Shown here in pieces: positions 27,557-37,221 of a stretch of DNA of 64,000 nt. Under the pieces are notes generated by a model. That model ran no database searches and was not told where the DNA came from. It saw only the letters and a program-made list of their open reading frames with translations. Each line of letters begins with the position of its first letter. The first letter of the stretch is position 1. This stretch comes from Flavobacterium lutivivi (GTDB lineage Bacteria; Bacteroidota; Bacteroidia; Flavobacteriales; Flavobacteriaceae): NCBI RefSeq assembly GCF_014642275.1, contig NZ_BMIM01000003.1:1-64000 (forward strand). Direction: 5' to 3'. The translations under genes and the position numbers were made by a program.

Positions 27557-27905
27557 TTTTAAACCACCAATTTCTACCGATAATTTACTTTCAGAAGCTG
27601 AAAGAGAAAATTTATATTCGAAACTTATAGAGCAAATCAATAAGGATTTCAATCTGGCTAATGAAGGCATTGACTTTCCATCTAGCACAAACCCTAATGA
27701 ACTAAAAATTCAACTTCACGAAAAAATTTATAGACTTATTCAAAATAAGTATGCCGAATTATTGAATTTGCTCTACATCATAGATGTTCCCGAAGAAAAC
27801 CTAAAACAACTTGATGGCAGCGATACTGTAGAACTTTCTGAACAAATCACTTTTCTTGTCTTAAAAAGAGAATGGATGAAGGTTTGGTTTCGTAATAGAT
27901 ATTAA
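27549..27905 (+). CDS. Small conserved-looking protein coupled to the prenyl synthase
   Basis: A 118-residue acidic, helical, cytosolic protein with no family that I recognise. Its ATG lies inside the last codons of the prenyl synthase (8-base overlap), so it is translationally coupled. It ends in a basic, aromatic segment (LKREWMKVWFRNRY). It overlaps the convergent barrel gene by 4 bases at the stop codons. The overlap argues for a real gene. Confidence 0.75.
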   Translation: MSSFKPPISTDNLLSEAERENLYSKLIEQINKDFNLANEGIDFPSSTNPNELKIQLHEKIYRLIQNKYAELLNLLYIIDVPEENLKQLDGSDTVELSEQITFLVLKREWMKVWFRNRY

Positions 27906-28432
27906 AAATAAATTCTCACAAACGGCATCAAAGCATCTCCATAAATATTTTTGTCTTTGTCAAACAGCAGGTTATATCGTGCTCCAATAGTTATATTGTC
28001 CATTCTGTAACCAGCACCAAGGAATAAACCAGTGTTCCAAAAACTTTCTTTATAATTGGAGCCAATCTGTTGATATTTGTTGTTAACATTCATTTCTTCT
28101 AGCTCAACAGACAGTTGTATTTCTTCTATTGGATTGTATAATCCAATTAGGCTAGCACCAAATATATTTGATGTATATAATCCTTTTTGTTTTAATAAAC
28201 TATACTGTAACCCAGTTCCTAAAGAAAAATGTTCATTAAAATTGTAAATAGCACTTGGAGCAAGAGTAATATCTGTATAACCATTTCCAATCCCTAAACC
28301 AATTCCACCTCCAAATTGAACATTACTCCAAAAATTACTAACAGGTTTTTCTGGATTACTGCTTTGAGAAAAACATACATTGATAACAGTAAAACAGAAA
28401 GTAACAACAAATGCAATTTTATTTATTTTCAT
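27902..28432 (-). CDS. Outer-membrane beta-barrel protein
   Basis: A signal peptide (MKINKIAFVVTFCFTVINVCFSQ) is followed by about 150 residues of alternating amphipathic strands rich in Gly, Tyr and Asn, such as FGGGIGLGIGNGYTDITLAPS and TGLFLGAGYRMDNITIGARYN. It ends in MPFVRIYF, with a terminal Phe as expected for BamA recognition. It is likely a small 8-stranded barrel. Function unknown. Transcribed on its own from the minus strand. Confidence 0.8.
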   Translation of the reverse strand: MKINKIAFVVTFCFTVINVCFSQSSNPEKPVSNFWSNVQFGGGIGLGIGNGYTDITLAPSAIYNFNEHFSLGTGLQYSLLKQKGLYTSNIFGASLIGLYNPIEEIQLSVELEEMNVNNKYQQIGSNYKESFWNTGLFLGAGYRMDNITIGARYNLLFDKDKNIYGDALMPFVRIYF

Positions 28433-28491
28433 AATTCAATAATAAGAAACCTTATATATACTTATTTAACGTTATAAATGTACTAAAAACA

Positions 28492-28522
28492 TTGAAAGAT
28501 TGTTACAAAAGTCATACTTTTG
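28492..28522 (+). promoter_or_regulatory. Promoter of sucAB
   Basis: -33 TTG (28492-28494) and -7 TACTTTTG (28515-28522), 20 bases apart, followed by a leader of about 35 bases to the sucA ATG. Confidence 0.6.
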
Positions 28523-28562
28523 CAAATAATTTTCTAACTACAAGAATAGTTTATAAAAAAAT

Positions 28563-31328
28563 ATGGATAGGTTTTCCTTTTTAAACGCAGCACACACTCA
28601 GTTTTTTGCTGATTTATATGAACAATACACAACAAATCCTGATAGCGTTGAGCCAAGTTGGAGAGCTTTTTTTCAAGGGTTCGATTTTGCAATAGAAAAC
28701 TACAGTGATCAATCTCTAGGCGAACAATTAGTAACCTATATTTCAACTGATAATTCTCAAGGTTCAGAGAAGCTTCAAAAAGAATTTAATGTTCTAAAAT
28801 TAATTGATGCTTACAGAACTAGAGGTCATTTGTTCACCGAAACAAATCCTGTTAGAGAAAGAAGGGTTTATACACCTAACTTAGACATTGAAAATTTTGG
28901 GTTATCTAGCGCCGATTTAGACACTGTTTTTGATGCTGCAAAAATTTTAGGGCATCAACCATCAACACTAAAAGATATAATTGCTCATCTAAAAAATGTG
29001 TACTGCAAGCATATAGGTATTGAGTACATGTACATGCGCAAACCGGAAGTTATTCAATGGATACATGATAAATTGAATGTAAATGATAATTTGCCAAATT
29101 TTGATGCTAATCAAAAAAAGCACATACTTGGTAAATTGAATGAAGCAGTTTCTTTTGAAAACTTTTTACATACAAAATATGTAGGACAAAAACGTTTTTC
29201 ACTCGAAGGTGGAGAGAGTTTAATTCCAGGTTTGGATGCAGTTATTGAAGCTGCTGCAGAAAAAGGTGTTGAACATTTTGTAATGGGAATGGCGCACAGA
29301 GGAAGATTGAATGTTTTAGCAAATATTTTTGGAAAGCCTACACAAGATATTTTCTCAGAGTTTGACGGAAAAGATTACGACAAAGAATATTTTGATGGAG
29401 ATGTTAAATACCACTTAGGATTAACATCTGAAAGAAAAACAAATTCTGGTAAAAAAATCAACATCAATTTAGCGCCAAATCCATCACATTTGGAAACTGT
29501 TGGAGCTGTAATTGAAGGAATTGCTAGAGCTAAACAAGACAAATATTTCCCAGACGATTTTTCTAAAGTATTGCCAATTGCCGTTCATGGTGATGCAGCA
29601 GTAGCAGGACAAGGAATTGTTTATGAAATAATACAAATGTCGCAATTGGATGGTTATAAAACAGGTGGAACAATCCATATTGTGATTAACAACCAAGTTG
29701 GATTTACTACAAATTATCTTGATGCACGTTCATCAACCTATTGTACTGATGTGGCAAAAGTTACTTTATCACCAGTTTTACACGTAAACGCTGATGATAC
29801 TGAAGCCGTAGTTCACGCTATGTTGTTTGCTTTAGATTTCCGTATGCAATTTGGTCGTGATGTGTTCATCGATTTGTTAGGCTATAGAAAATACGGTCAC
29901 AACGAAGGTGATGAACCTCGTTTTACACAACCCGTTTTGTACAAAATCATTGCGAAACACCGCAATCCAAGAGACATTTACGCTGAAAAATTAATTACAG
30001 ACGGAATAGTTGACGCAGCGTATATCACCAAAATAGAAAACGAATACAAAGACAAACTCGACGAAAATCTTCAAGCTTCGCGCAAAAAGAATTTGACAAT
30101 AATAAAGCCATTTATGCAAGATGAATGGAAAGGTTTTGAGCAAGTTTCGGATGATGAAATGTTGAAAAAAGTCGACACCAAATTCGACCGCAAAAAACTC
30201 GATCAGATTATTGAAACGGTTTCGACTTTACCTTCAGACAAAAAATTCATCAGCAAAATTTCGAAGATTGTTTCGGATAGAAAAACAATGTACGACAACA
30301 ATGCGATCGATTGGGGAACGGCCGAAACCTTGGCTTATGGTTCGCTTTTGACAGAAGGTTACGATATTCGTGTTTCAGGACAAGATGTAGAAAGAGGAAC
30401 GTTTTCACACCGTCACGCTGTAGTAAAAGTAGAAGACAGCGAAGAAGAAGTAATTTTGTTAAACGGATTAAAAGATAAAAAAGGGAAGTTCAATATTTTT
30501 AATTCTTTCCTTTCAGAATATGGTGTTCTTGGTTTTGACTACGGTTATGCGTTAGCCAATCCGAATGCGTTAACGATTTGGGAAGCGCAATTTGGAGATT
30601 TCTCTAATGGCGCACAAATCATGATCGACCAATACATTTCGTGTGGCGAAGACAAATGGAACAACCAAAACGGAATTGTATTATTATTGCCTCATGGTTA
30701 CGAAGGTCAAGGTGCGGAACACTCGTCTGCGCGTATGGAACGCTACTTGCAATTGTGCGCACGTCACAACATGTACGTAGCCGATTGTACCACGCCAGCC
30801 AACTTCTTCCACCTGTTGCGTAGACAAATGAAAACCAAATTCCGTAAACCATTGGTCGTGTTTTCACCAAAAAGTTTATTGCGTCATCCATTGTGCGTTT
30901 CTACTGTGGATGAGTTAACAAAAGGAAGTTTCCAAGAAACGATTGACGACAATTCGGTTGATAAGAAAAAAGTAAAAACAGTAGTTTTTGTAACTGGAAA
31001 ATTCTACTACGATATTTTAGCTGAAAGAGAAAATTTAGGGAGAAATGATGTAGCTTTGGTACGTATTGAGCAATTATTTCCACTACCAATAGAGCAATTA
31101 AAAGCCATCATAAAAAGTTATCCCAATGCTGACGATTTTGTTTGGGCACAAGAAGAACCGAAAAACATGGGTGCTTACGGCTATATGTTGATGAATTTCG
31201 ATTTGGTGCCTTGGCGATTGGCTTCGTTAAAAGCCTACGCAGCTCCAGCAGCCGGAAGTCACACACGCGACAGAAGACGTCATGCGGATGCGATACGAAT
31301 GGTTTTTGATAAAAATTTATTTAGATAA
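28563..31328 (+). CDS. sucA: 2-oxoglutarate dehydrogenase E1 component
   Basis: Thiamine-diphosphate-dependent decarboxylase of the TCA cycle; it converts 2-oxoglutarate to succinyl groups passed to SucB. It has 921 residues, near the family norm. Landmarks are the N-terminal FFADLYEQYTTNPDSVEPSW segment, MGMAHRGRLNVLANI, PNPSHLETVGAVIEG, the ThDP motif HGDAAVAGQGIVYE, and C-terminal EGQGAEHSSARMERYLQL. Base composition rises along the gene: 21 of 60 bases are G or C at 28801-28860 and 31 of 60 at 30721-30780. sucB follows after 26 bases. Confidence 0.97.
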   Translation: MDRFSFLNAAHTQFFADLYEQYTTNPDSVEPSWRAFFQGFDFAIENYSDQSLGEQLVTYISTDNSQGSEKLQKEFNVLKLIDAYRTRGHLFTETNPVRERRVYTPNLDIENFGLSSADLDTVFDAAKILGHQPSTLKDIIAHLKNVYCKHIGIEYMYMRKPEVIQWIHDKLNVNDNLPNFDANQKKHILGKLNEAVSFENFLHTKYVGQKRFSLEGGESLIPGLDAVIEAAAEKGVEHFVMGMAHRGRLNVLANIFGKPTQDIFSEFDGKDYDKEYFDGDVKYHLGLTSERKTNSGKKININLAPNPSHLETVGAVIEGIARAKQDKYFPDDFSKVLPIAVHGDAAVAGQGIVYEIIQMSQLDGYKTGGTIHIVINNQVGFTTNYLDARSSTYCTDVAKVTLSPVLHVNADDTEAVVHAMLFALDFRMQFGRDVFIDLLGYRKYGHNEGDEPRFTQPVLYKIIAKHRNPRDIYAEKLITDGIVDAAYITKIENEYKDKLDENLQASRKKNLTIIKPFMQDEWKGFEQVSDDEMLKKVDTKFDRKKLDQIIETVSTLPSDKKFISKISKIVSDRKTMYDNNAIDWGTAETLAYGSLLTEGYDIRVSGQDVERGTFSHRHAVVKVEDSEEEVILLNGLKDKKGKFNIFNSFLSEYGVLGFDYGYALANPNALTIWEAQFGDFSNGAQIMIDQYISCGEDKWNNQNGIVLLLPHGYEGQGAEHSSARMERYLQLCARHNMYVADCTTPANFFHLLRRQMKTKFRKPLVVFSPKSLLRHPLCVSTVDELTKGSFQETIDDNSVDKKKVKTVVFVTGKFYYDILAERENLGRNDVALVRIEQLFPLPIEQLKAIIKSYPNADDFVWAQEEPKNMGAYGYMLMNFDLVPWRLASLKAYAAPAAGSHTRDRRRHADAIRMVFDKNLFR

Positions 31329-31354
31329 TAACACACTTATAAAATTATAAAAGG

Positions 31355-32584
31355 ATGATTTTAGAAATGAAAGTGCCTTCACCAGGCGAATCGATAAAAG
31401 AAGTTGAAATTGCTACTTGGTTAGTGAAAGACGGCGATTATGTTGAAAAAGACCAAGCCATTGCTGAAGTTGATTCAGATAAAGCAACACTAGAATTACC
31501 AGCAGAAGCAAGTGGAATAATAACTCTAAAAGCCTCTGAAGGTGATGCGGTTGCCGTTGGTGCAGTAGTTTGTTTAATCGATACATCGGCAGCAAAACCT
31601 AGCGGTTCGGCTACAGTAGCAGAAGCAAAACCTGCTGCGGAAGCGCCAAAAGTAGAAGAAAAGAAAGTAGAAGCTCCAAAACCAGTTGCGCAACCTGCAA
31701 CCACTTATGCTGCTCAAGCGCCTTCGCCAGCAGCAAGAAAAATATTAGACGAAAAAAACATTCAACCTAGTGATATAGTAGGAACAGGAAAAGGTGGAAG
31801 AATTACCAAAGAAGATGCAATGAATGCAGTACCTTCAATGGGAACTCCAACTGGAGGAAATCGCGGTTCTGAGCGCACTAAATTATCAATGTTGCGTAGA
31901 AAAGTAGCTGAAAGATTAGTAGCTGCGAAAAATGAAACTGCTATGTTGACAACGTTCAACGAAGTGGACATGACAGCGATTTATGATTTGAGAGCGGAAT
32001 ACAAAGACGCGTTCAAAGAAAAACACGGATTAGGATTAGGATTTATGTCGTTCTTTACAAAAGCGGTTACAAGAGCATTACAATTGTTCCCAGATGTGAA
32101 TTCAATGATTGATGGTCAAGAGAAAATTTCTTATGATTTCTGCGATATTTCAGTAGCAGTTTCTGGACCAAAAGGATTGATGGTTCCAGTAATGAGAAAT
32201 GCAGAAACATTATCCTTCCGTGGAGTTGAAGCTGAAATCAAGCGTTTAGCATTACGTGCACGTGATGGTCAAATTACTGTAGATGAAATGACAGGTGGAA
32301 CATTTACTATTTCTAATGGTGGTGTTTTCGGAAGTATGCTATCTACTCCAATTATTAATCCTCCACAATCAGGAATTCTTGGAATGCACAATGTGGTAGA
32401 AAGACCAATCGTTAGAAACGGACAAATTGTTATTGCTCCAGTAATGTATGTGGCACTTTCTTATGACCACAGAATTATTGACGGTCGTGAGTCTGTTGGT
32501 TTCCTTGTGGCCGTTAAAGAAGCTTTAGAAAACCCAGTAGAGCATTTAATGAATGGGAATGCTAAAAAGGCATTGGAACTATAG
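31355..32584 (+). CDS. sucB: Dihydrolipoyllysine-residue succinyltransferase (E2)
   Basis: The E2 core of the 2-oxoglutarate dehydrogenase complex, 409 residues. A lipoyl domain (lipoyl Lys in VDSDKATLELPA) leads to an Ala/Pro-rich linker, then the peripheral subunit-binding domain (SPAARKILDEKNIQPSDIVGTGKGGRITKEDAM). The CAT acyltransferase domain ends with the catalytic SYDHRIIDGRE. An AAAAGG precedes the ATG, one of few Shine-Dalgarno-like sites here. Ends with a terminator. Confidence 0.97.
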   Translation: MILEMKVPSPGESIKEVEIATWLVKDGDYVEKDQAIAEVDSDKATLELPAEASGIITLKASEGDAVAVGAVVCLIDTSAAKPSGSATVAEAKPAAEAPKVEEKKVEAPKPVAQPATTYAAQAPSPAARKILDEKNIQPSDIVGTGKGGRITKEDAMNAVPSMGTPTGGNRGSERTKLSMLRRKVAERLVAAKNETAMLTTFNEVDMTAIYDLRAEYKDAFKEKHGLGLGFMSFFTKAVTRALQLFPDVNSMIDGQEKISYDFCDISVAVSGPKGLMVPVMRNAETLSFRGVEAEIKRLALRARDGQITVDEMTGGTFTISNGGVFGSMLSTPIINPPQSGILGMHNVVERPIVRNGQIVIAPVMYVALSYDHRIIDGRESVGFLVAVKEALENPVEHLMNGNAKKALEL

Positions 32585-32618
32585 TTTTTTCCGCCTTGGA
32601 TGAGGCGCCTTTATATTT

Positions 32619-32653
32619 AAATCCCAAATTCCAAAAGAGTTTGGGGTTTTTTT
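32619..32653 (+). terminator. Terminator of sucAB
   Basis: Arms AAATCCCAAA and TTTGGGGTTT around TTCCAAAAGAG, followed by T7. A near-identical copy ends the T9SS gene at 37159-37191. A small CGCCT/AGGCG hairpin precedes it at about 32593-32608. Confidence 0.75.
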
Positions 32654-32791
32654 ATAGCAATAAATTTGGTTCAAATTCCATAAAAGAGAAGTAAAAAAAT
32701 TAACACTTTTCTCAGAGATGATTATTAAAATGCTATTGGTAATTATTTATTTTTGTATTTTAAATTTTACCGCAGTTTTCCTCTTTTCAAC

Positions 32792-34504
32792 ATGCATAAA
32801 ATCATCCTTCAATTCATAACACTATTGTCTTTTTCTTCCGTATTTGCTCAGGAGTTAAACGAACTTCAAATTAAGAAAACCCGGAATATTCAAGAACTTC
32901 TAATTTCAAATCCTGAAAAGGCGTATGCTGAAGCAATAGAAATTAGCAACGAAAAAGATGAATTGTTTCGTTTTTTCGGCAAATATTATGTTGCCAATTA
33001 CTTTTACAACAAATCCGATTTTACGCATTCCAAGAAACTTATAATTGCACTTTTAGAAGAAATTGAAAATAGTGATATTCCCAAATCAAGTAAAGTGTAC
33101 CAAGACTTGATAGGTATTTGTGTCAATAAGCTTTTCTATATCCACAAAAATTTAGGAGAGTACGACTCAGCCTTGTTGTATCTTGAAAAATATAAAAATC
33201 GATTACCCAACAATCGTTTTAATGAACAATACGGCTTGATTAAAGTGGCAATGGGTGATTATGTAAATGGTATAGCTCTGTTGAAGAAAGAGTTAATGAC
33301 TTCAGCACACTTGAAATTGGGTGTAGGAGAAAAGAAAGTAATGAATAAAAAGTTATTTGCCGATAAGCACAATATCATAGGTGAAGCATATCAAATGTAT
33401 TATATCCAGTCAAAAAAAGCAGCTTTATTGGATTCTGCAAATCACCATTTTAATGTAGCCGCCTCAATGCTGATTAAAGATAATTTTCAACCTGAATATA
33501 CCAAAGCATTGTTTTACATGCATGAAGCAAAGAGTGCAGCCTTGGCAGGAAATTATGAGAAATCATTGTCGTTATATAGAAAGAGAAAAATGTATCCAGT
33601 TATTAAAGATAATATAAGGACAGAACAGTTGTTTGATTTGGGTATGGCCGATTGTTTTCATCATTTAAAACAAGTAGATTCGGCACTTTTTTATTCCAAA
33701 AAACACATTAAAAGCTATGAAACTACAAAGGTTTCTAAAGAAAATTTACTAATGGCTTATACCATAATGACAAAGTGTTATAATGAGAAAAACGACACTA
33801 AAAATGCTTATTTGTATGCTCAAAAAAGTTTAGAATTAATTAAATCTATTGAAGGAATAAAGAATAAGTCGGTAAATTTTCTTCACAATTATGATTTAAA
33901 TGTTATCAAAGAAGAATCCAATCAAATTATAGCCTCTAAAAATTATTTTAAAACCGTTTTTTTTGGTATTTTGTTTGTTTTGGCAATTGTAGTTTTCAGT
34001 TTCCTCTATTATTATAAGAAACAAAAAGAAAAACAGCGTAGGTTTTTACAGATTATACAAGATTTGAAAGCACATAAAGATTCGGAGATACACAAATCAG
34101 AAATCAGTGTTTCAGCATTTGAGGTACAATCCAAACAAAATCTTGATGATGAACTTATTGAGAAACTGACTTTAGGATTAAAAAAATTAGAGCAGAAAGA
34201 AGCTTTCTTAGATCCAAATTTCAAGTTGGCTTTTGTTGCTAAAAAATTAAATACCAATACCGCTTATTTATCCCAGTACTTCAATCAGGTCATGCAAAAG
34301 ACTTTTTCAGAATATACACAAGAATTGCGTATTCATTATGTACTTCAAAAATTGGTTGACGAAACGTATTTTCGCAAATATACCTTACAAGCCATTGCCG
34401 AAGAAGTGGGATATAAAGATGCTAATACACTGGTGCGCGTTTTTAAAAAACAAACCGGACTTTCTCCTAATTATTACATTGACCAATTAAAAAACACAAA
34501 ATAA
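32792..34504 (+). CDS. Membrane-anchored TPR/AraC-type transcriptional regulator
   Basis: A 570-residue regulator. A signal peptide (IILQFITLLSFSSVFAQ) leads into about 360 residues of helical TPR-like repeats on the periplasmic side. One TM helix (about residues 385-405, FFGILFVLAIVVFSFLYYY) is followed by a charged coiled linker and a C-terminal AraC-type double HTH (about 475-566; TLQAIAEEVGYKDANTLVRVFKKQTGLSP). This layout is common in Flavobacteriia. The ATG at 32792 gives the signal peptide; the longer TTG frame from 32753 does not. It precedes the T9SS propeller gene, a possible target. Confidence 0.88.
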   Translation: MHKIILQFITLLSFSSVFAQELNELQIKKTRNIQELLISNPEKAYAEAIEISNEKDELFRFFGKYYVANYFYNKSDFTHSKKLIIALLEEIENSDIPKSSKVYQDLIGICVNKLFYIHKNLGEYDSALLYLEKYKNRLPNNRFNEQYGLIKVAMGDYVNGIALLKKELMTSAHLKLGVGEKKVMNKKLFADKHNIIGEAYQMYYIQSKKAALLDSANHHFNVAASMLIKDNFQPEYTKALFYMHEAKSAALAGNYEKSLSLYRKRKMYPVIKDNIRTEQLFDLGMADCFHHLKQVDSALFYSKKHIKSYETTKVSKENLLMAYTIMTKCYNEKNDTKNAYLYAQKSLELIKSIEGIKNKSVNFLHNYDLNVIKEESNQIIASKNYFKTVFFGILFVLAIVVFSFLYYYKKQKEKQRRFLQIIQDLKAHKDSEIHKSEISVSAFEVQSKQNLDDELIEKLTLGLKKLEQKEAFLDPNFKLAFVAKKLNTNTAYLSQYFNQVMQKTFSEYTQELRIHYVLQKLVDETYFRKYTLQAIAEEVGYKDANTLVRVFKKQTGLSPNYYIDQLKNTK

Positions 34505-34571
34505 ACAACTTAAAATCAAAAGATTGCAACTTATTTAAGTTGTCGATTATTTATAAATAGTCCGATACAAA

Positions 34572-34604
34572 AATTGTTCGAGCAATTCATTCCGTTTAGT
34601 TTTG
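34572..34604 (+). promoter_or_regulatory. Promoter and palindrome upstream of the T9SS propeller gene
   Basis: -33 TTG (34574-34576) and -7 TAGTTTTG (34597-34604) with a 20-base spacer. A 16-base palindrome AATTGTTCGAGCAATT (34572-34587) covers the -33, and a second one, CAACTTATTTAAGTTG, lies at 34527-34542. Either could be an operator; the regulator is unknown. Confidence 0.45.
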
Positions 34605-34648
34605 ACCGAAAAACAAATCAAAATTAAAATTTTGGAAATTAAAATTAC

Positions 34649-37138
34649 ATGAAAAAAATTTATTTACTCGGATGTATTTTGTTGAGTTTTATCTCCTTCG
34701 GACAAACCTACAACTATACCATTTATAACACTTCTAATTCTGGAATTGGTAGTAACTATGTCGGCGACGTCAAGATTGATGCCAATGGATTATTATGGAT
34801 TTCATCCTTCAGCGGAGTTTCAACGTTTAATGGAACCACTTTTACCAAGTACAATACAGGAAACTCTGGAATCGCTTCTAATGCCATTCTAGAAATTGAA
34901 ATTGACGGTTTGGGTAGAAAATGGATGGCTTCACAAAACAATGGAATCATTTTGTTAAATGGAACTACTTGGACCAACTATACAACCACTAATTCTGGAC
35001 TTCCAAATAATGCCATTATAGCAATCGATGTGGATAGCAATAACAATTTGTGGATTGCAACGACTTCGGGACTTACCAGATTTAACGGGACTACTTGGAC
35101 TACTTATAACGCACTAACCAATATCAACTCCATTGAAATTGATATTGCGAACGGTATTTGGGTAACCAATAATGGTGTGCTTTATAAATTTAATGGCACC
35201 GATTTTAATTTCATTGCTCAAGGCACTGATAAATTGTTAAAAGAGTATGGTGATCTCATTTATGTTGCAGGTTTCGATAGCTTTATGACCTACACTATTG
35301 ATGGAACGTTTTTTAGTAATTACTATACGAATAATTCGTGTTTGGCAGGCTATCAATTGAATGCATTAGATGTTGATAGTAATAACAAGACATGGATCGC
35401 TTTTAACGGAAATGGTATCCAAAATTTCACCAACTGTGTAACGTACAACACCTCAAATTCTGGTTTGCCTGACAATTATTTTAGTGCATTGAGAACACAA
35501 GCCAATGGAGTAATTTGGGCAGGAACCCTACAATTGGGTTTAGTAAAAATGACACCAAGCACAACTACTTGTAATCCTCCAACTAATTTTTCATCGACGA
35601 ATATTACATCATCAACAGCAACTTTAAATTGGACTGCAGCGACACCAGCACCAACAACGTATTTGTATTTGTATAATACTTCACAAACTGTAGGCGGAAT
35701 AGACGGAAATACAGGATCTACTTCTGCAAATTTAACAGGATTACTACCGAATACCGATTACCATTGGTGGGTAGCTTCTGTTTGTGGGAACACACAAACG
35801 GATTGGGTTTATGGCGGATTTTTCACCACAGCACCAGCCACTTGTTTTTCACAATTAAGCTGTGCTGGATTGGGCGCAACAGCTATCAAATCGGATGGCT
35901 CATTATGGGCTTGGGGCAATAGTGTAAATGGCTCCATAGGAGATGGAACCAATACGAGCCGAAATTATCCCGTACAAATTGGCAACTCAAATAATTGGCA
36001 AAGTGTTTCTCAAACTGCTTTTACAGGTATGGCTATTAAAACGGATGGCACGTTATGGGGTTGGGGACAAAATATTGGAAATATCAATTCAACCTCTGGA
36101 AGCGCTGTTTTGTCGCCTATACAGATCGGAACAAGTACTAATTGGCAATACGTATCTGCTGGTACAGGCCACACGATGGCAATAAAAACCAATGGAACAC
36201 TTTGGGGTTGGGGTTCGAATGGATATGGTCAGTCAGGTATAAATGACTTTAACCCTACGCAAATAGGAACTAGCACTTGGATTACTGTTTCTGCAGGTTA
36301 TGATTATACATTGGGTATTAAATCCAATGGTACTCTTTGGGCTTGGGGATACAATAACAAAGGACAGTTGGGAACGGGTAATTTGAGTGATAGTAATACA
36401 CCCGTTCAAATTGGTACTGCAACCAACTGGTCAAAAATATATGCAGGAAATGGAAGTTCGTATGCTCTAAAAACCGATGGAACACTTTGGGCTTGGGGTG
36501 ATAACCAATACAGCCAATTAGGTGACGGAACGGCAACTAACAGAACGACGCCAGTTCAAATTGGAACAGCGAATGATTGGCAACAGTTGGGCGTTGGTGG
36601 CGCACATGCTGTTGGTAAAAAAAATAACGGAACCATTTGGGCTTGGGGAATGAATAATTACTCGCAATTGGGTAATGGCACAACCGTAAGTAGCAGTACG
36701 CCAATCCAAATTGGAACAGCAACCGATTGGTTAACTATCGACGCAGGTGTTTCCACAACATCTGCTATCAAGAGCGATGGAACAATGTATGTTTGGGGTC
36801 GTAATAACTTAGGTCAATTGGGAGATGGAACCAATACACAACGCAGTGTACCTACTGCAATCAACTGTCCGGCAACAAGTTTAGCAAATAATGATTATTT
36901 AAGTACATCAAATGAATTGAAAGTGTATCCAAATCCTGTAAATGATATTGTAAACCTTTCATTTGACAAAAATATTACTACAGTAGCAATGTATAATTTA
37001 CTTGGCCAAGAAGTAATTACCAAATTGGTCAATGCTAATGAAACTTCTATTGATGTTTCAGCATTGCCATCAGGAACTTATTTGGTCAAAGTTAATACTA
37101 ATGATAAAGTAAAATCATTGAAAGTTGTAAAGCAATAA
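34649..37138 (+). CDS. T9SS-secreted two-component-propeller/FN3/RCC1-repeat protein
   Basis: A large exported protein, 829 residues. After a signal peptide come repeats like [20 protein letters not shown] (about 25-300), resembling the ligand propeller of hybrid two-component sensors. A fibronectin type III-like domain (about 308-396) follows, then about seven RCC1-type repeats (about 400-740; [21 protein letters not shown]), enough for a full propeller. The tail (about 757-829; [16 protein letters not shown] ... [12 protein letters not shown]) is a type A T9SS sorting domain, so it is probably attached to or released from the cell surface. Binding partner unknown. Confidence 0.9.
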   Translation: MKKIYLLGCILLSFISFGQTYNYTIYNTSNSGIGSNYVGDVKIDANGLLWISSFSGVSTFNGTTFTKYNTGNSGIASNAILEIEIDGLGRKWMASQNNGIILLNGTTWTNYTTTNSGLPNNAIIAIDVDSNNNLWIATTSGLTRFNGTTWTTYNALTNINSIEIDIANGIWVTNNGVLYKFNGTDFNFIAQGTDKLLKEYGDLIYVAGFDSFMTYTIDGTFFSNYYTNNSCLAGYQLNALDVDSNNKTWIAFNGNGIQNFTNCVTYNTSNSGLPDNYFSALRTQANGVIWAGTLQLGLVKMTPSTTTCNPPTNFSSTNITSSTATLNWTAATPAPTTYLYLYNTSQTVGGIDGNTGSTSANLTGLLPNTDYHWWVASVCGNTQTDWVYGGFFTTAPATCFSQLSCAGLGATAIKSDGSLWAWGNSVNGSIGDGTNTSRNYPVQIGNSNNWQSVSQTAFTGMAIKTDGTLWGWGQNIGNINSTSGSAVLSPIQIGTSTNWQYVSAGTGHTMAIKTNGTLWGWGSNGYGQSGINDFNPTQIGTSTWITVSAGYDYTLGIKSNGTLWAWGYNNKGQLGTGNLSDSNTPVQIGTATNWSKIYAGNGSSYALKTDGTLWAWGDNQYSQLGDGTATNRTTPVQIGTANDWQQLGVGGAHAVGKKNNGTIWAWGMNNYSQLGNGTTVSSSTPIQIGTATDWLTIDAGVSTTSAIKSDGTMYVWGRNNLGQLGDGTNTQRSVPTAINCPATSLANNDYLSTSNELKVYPNPVNDIVNLSFDKNITTVAMYNLLGQEVITKLVNANETSIDVSALPSGTYLVKVNTNDKVKSLKVVKQ

Positions 37139-37158
37139 CGATTAAAATTTCAAAATAC

Positions 37159-37191
37159 AAATCCCAAATTCCAAAAGAGTTTGGGATTTTT
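37159..37191 (+). terminator. Terminator of the T9SS propeller gene
   Basis: Perfect 10-base arms AAATCCCAAA and TTTGGGATTT with the loop TTCCAAAAGAG, followed by T-rich sequence. Same sequence family as 32619-32653. Confidence 0.75.
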
Positions 37192-37221
37192 CTTTTCTTT
37201 GTATTTGTCATTTTTTAGGGT

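Noticed and set aside
31438-31704. Minus-strand open frame of 88 residues within sucB
   Set aside because: It is the reverse of the Ala/Pro-rich linker and lipoyl domain of sucB. Its Ala/Ser/Phe-rich product is an artefact of that composition.
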